Shown one piece after another: positions 62,400 through 64,000 of a DNA stretch of 64,000 nucleotides (positions are counted from its first letter, which is position 1; the number at the start of each line of letters is the position of its first letter). The notes beneath the pieces are model-generated. The model searched no databases, had not been told where the DNA came from, and saw only the letters and a program-made list of their open reading frames with translations. The stretch covers positions 237,183,664-237,247,663 of the forward strand of contig NC_073745.1 in the NCBI RefSeq assembly GCF_029784135.1, read 5' to 3'. The position numbers and the translations under genes are program-made. Source of the DNA: Toxorhynchites rutilus septentrionalis. Its lineage: Eukaryota; Arthropoda; Insecta; Diptera; Culicidae.

Positions 62400-64000
62400 T
62401 GACTACAATTTCAACAAGGCTTGGTTGAGAAACGCACGGAACTATGAAAGGGTTACTTTTCGTTCAAAGTTATCGGATCAGAACTTATGTGAATGTCACT
62501 CTATGGTCCTAAGGGGCACAAAGTCTCTGAGAAAGCCGATGGAATTTACAGCTAGAATCGTCAGGCAGAACGATCTGATTATCGATCTGCGAAAAAAAAA
62601 CATTGCGAATTAGATGTCATAACTTTTTTTTCTTTGTTTTCCTCGTGGACGTATCGAAATTTTGAAACGCGACTGAATGAATAAATTCAAGAATGGTCAG
62701 TAATGCGGACAATTAGAACCATCATCGGTTCTTCTTGGGTGGGAATAAACAGTACACTTACTTTGGGGGCCACGTACACAATTTGATTAGCCCGTAACAT
62801 AAAAAAAAATATTCAGCGCAAAAATCTCAAATTTTAATCTTATATTTTATTCTAATTGCAATTACAGATTGTATGTAGGTAGCGCGCCAACAGCCCACAA
62901 AATGATCGTGTTTAGCATTATAATCGGTTTAACAATTTAAATATTAAATTTAGCGAAGTAATTACCAATAATATGAAGACAGGAAATTATTATTGTTATG
63001 GAACAATATCGCCGGAGAATAAAGAGAAAAAAAGGAAACACAACACACACTCTATGAAGAGAAACAATACTGAATAATAATCTAAAAGTTGATAAATATA
63101 TTCGAACACATTCAAATGAAGCAAAAAATAAAGAAGAAGAGGAGGCATAACTAGCAACAGCAGCCAATAGTGAACAGAAACTAAATGAAACATGTTTTAC
63201 CTGGACCATAAGGCAAAGACAAACAAGAAGAAGAAAGTCATCACACCAAAAACAGACAGAAAACCAACTGCATCGTCGTAGCAAAGCATCAATCACAGCA
63301 TCGGCGCCAGAAGGAGGTGAGTGAGCAGGAGTAAAACCTCAGTTCGCCATAGTTCCGAATAATCAAAACCAGAGAATAAACAGTGAATGTGTGGAGGAGA
63401 TTCCCCCTGGCGAAGCGAACCACAAACACACGCACCAATGCGGCAGAAACAAATTCCAACTCGATTTGAAACTAAAACTCGAATGTGGAACGATTTTAAC
63501 TGAAGGATTACGAGCGGCAAGTAAGTACAGAGTAGTAGTACAGTAGTGACATGATCGATCGCTCCGCAAGCTTAGCGTAGGATTCGAACGTTTAATATTT
63601 AAAAAAGAGTTTTTATTTTTAATAAGACGAAAAACTATGAGTTAGTGTTTACATTTGGTTTTCTTTTCAACCCCAAACGATGGTCTACTCATTGAATTTA
63701 AATTTGTATGTAGGAAACTGATACGAAAAATGTTATTGTCATCAATGACTTTCAAAAGTATAATCTTCAAACAGATGCTCATAAAACATTGATCTAATTT
63801 GCAAAGTACAAGTTAAGATGATAATTTTACAACATGTTTTCGTTTTCGCGCAACTGCAACTGAAATTTTCCTAACTAATATGTGTGTGTTTTTTCGTTTT
63901 CGTCGTAATAGAAATAGTAAATTTATTTCAGACCTGCAGTGTATACATTCTGCCTTACTTTTCTCCGTTTTGGAAACTATAATATTTTTTTCTGCTCTTA
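62400..64000. other. No gene supported; possible untranslated exon near 63100-63520
   Basis: From 63040 to 63520 the + strand is purine-rich (GAAGAAGAGGAGG) and unlike the surrounding AT-rich repeats. It has a donor-like GTGAGTGAG at 63317 and GTAAGTAC at 63521. It could be a 5' untranslated exon of a gene beyond the window. No coding frame is visible. Confidence 0.25.

Overview
The window looks like euchromatin from a mosquito (Culicidae, probably a culicine with a large genome). The evidence is three split, insect-type host genes embedded in dense, nested transposons of families typical of mosquitoes: DD37E ITm elements, mariner, pogo, hAT, I-type and CR1/Jockey-like LINEs, and foldback MITEs. 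No sequence database was searched. Identifications rest on reading the translations and on knowledge of the families.

Host genes: (1) positions 3575-12098, + strand, hold the Hippo kinase (hpo, MST1/2 orthologue). Four exons are visible: kinase exon, two linker exons, and a SARAH exon beyond a 6.6-kb repeat-filled intron. The first coding exon was not found. (2) Positions 33505-25297, - strand, hold a p24/TMED cargo-receptor gene of three exons and 242 codons. Its last exon lies beyond a 7.4-kb repeat-filled intron. (3) Positions 51961-54381, + strand, hold a WDR26 orthologue (LisH-CTLH-WD40; CTLH/GID E3 ligase) in one large exon. An open frame ending at 153 may be the membrane-anchored 3' end of another gene. 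The three genes act in different processes (growth control, ER-Golgi trafficking, ubiquitination) and nothing suggests a joint pathway.

Mobile DNA by region: 0.4-3.2 kb, two short nonautonomous elements. 5.3-11.9 kb (hpo intron), a LINE fragment, a 1.2-kb near-perfect palindrome with 8-bp target duplication, a second 1.6-kb foldback and a mariner remnant. 15.46-18.86 kb, a 3.4-kb hAT-like element with a perfect 8-bp duplication and a nested MITE. 20.2-27.3 kb, a repeat family that brackets the p24 last exon and is interrupted by a dead mariner in (TA)n. 30-32.9 kb, a pogo-like remnant, another foldback copy and a small MITE. 35.2-36.9 kb, a hAT-like element carrying a 15 x 15-bp minisatellite. 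39.1 kb, an orphan histone 3' stem-loop. 43.3-50.1 kb, a nearly intact mariner, a LINE, a degenerate DD37E element with nested mariner, and hAT debris. 55.1-59.7 kb, a pogo fragment and an I-type LINE split by an almost intact DD37E element. The last 4 kb contain no gene that I can support.

I found no clear new biological system. The observations most worth following are the intronic long palindromes and their shared target duplications, the 51-bp in-frame insertion inside a mariner transposase, the histone stem-loop in a repeat, and the AUG-less open extension with chained upstream ORFs before WDR26.
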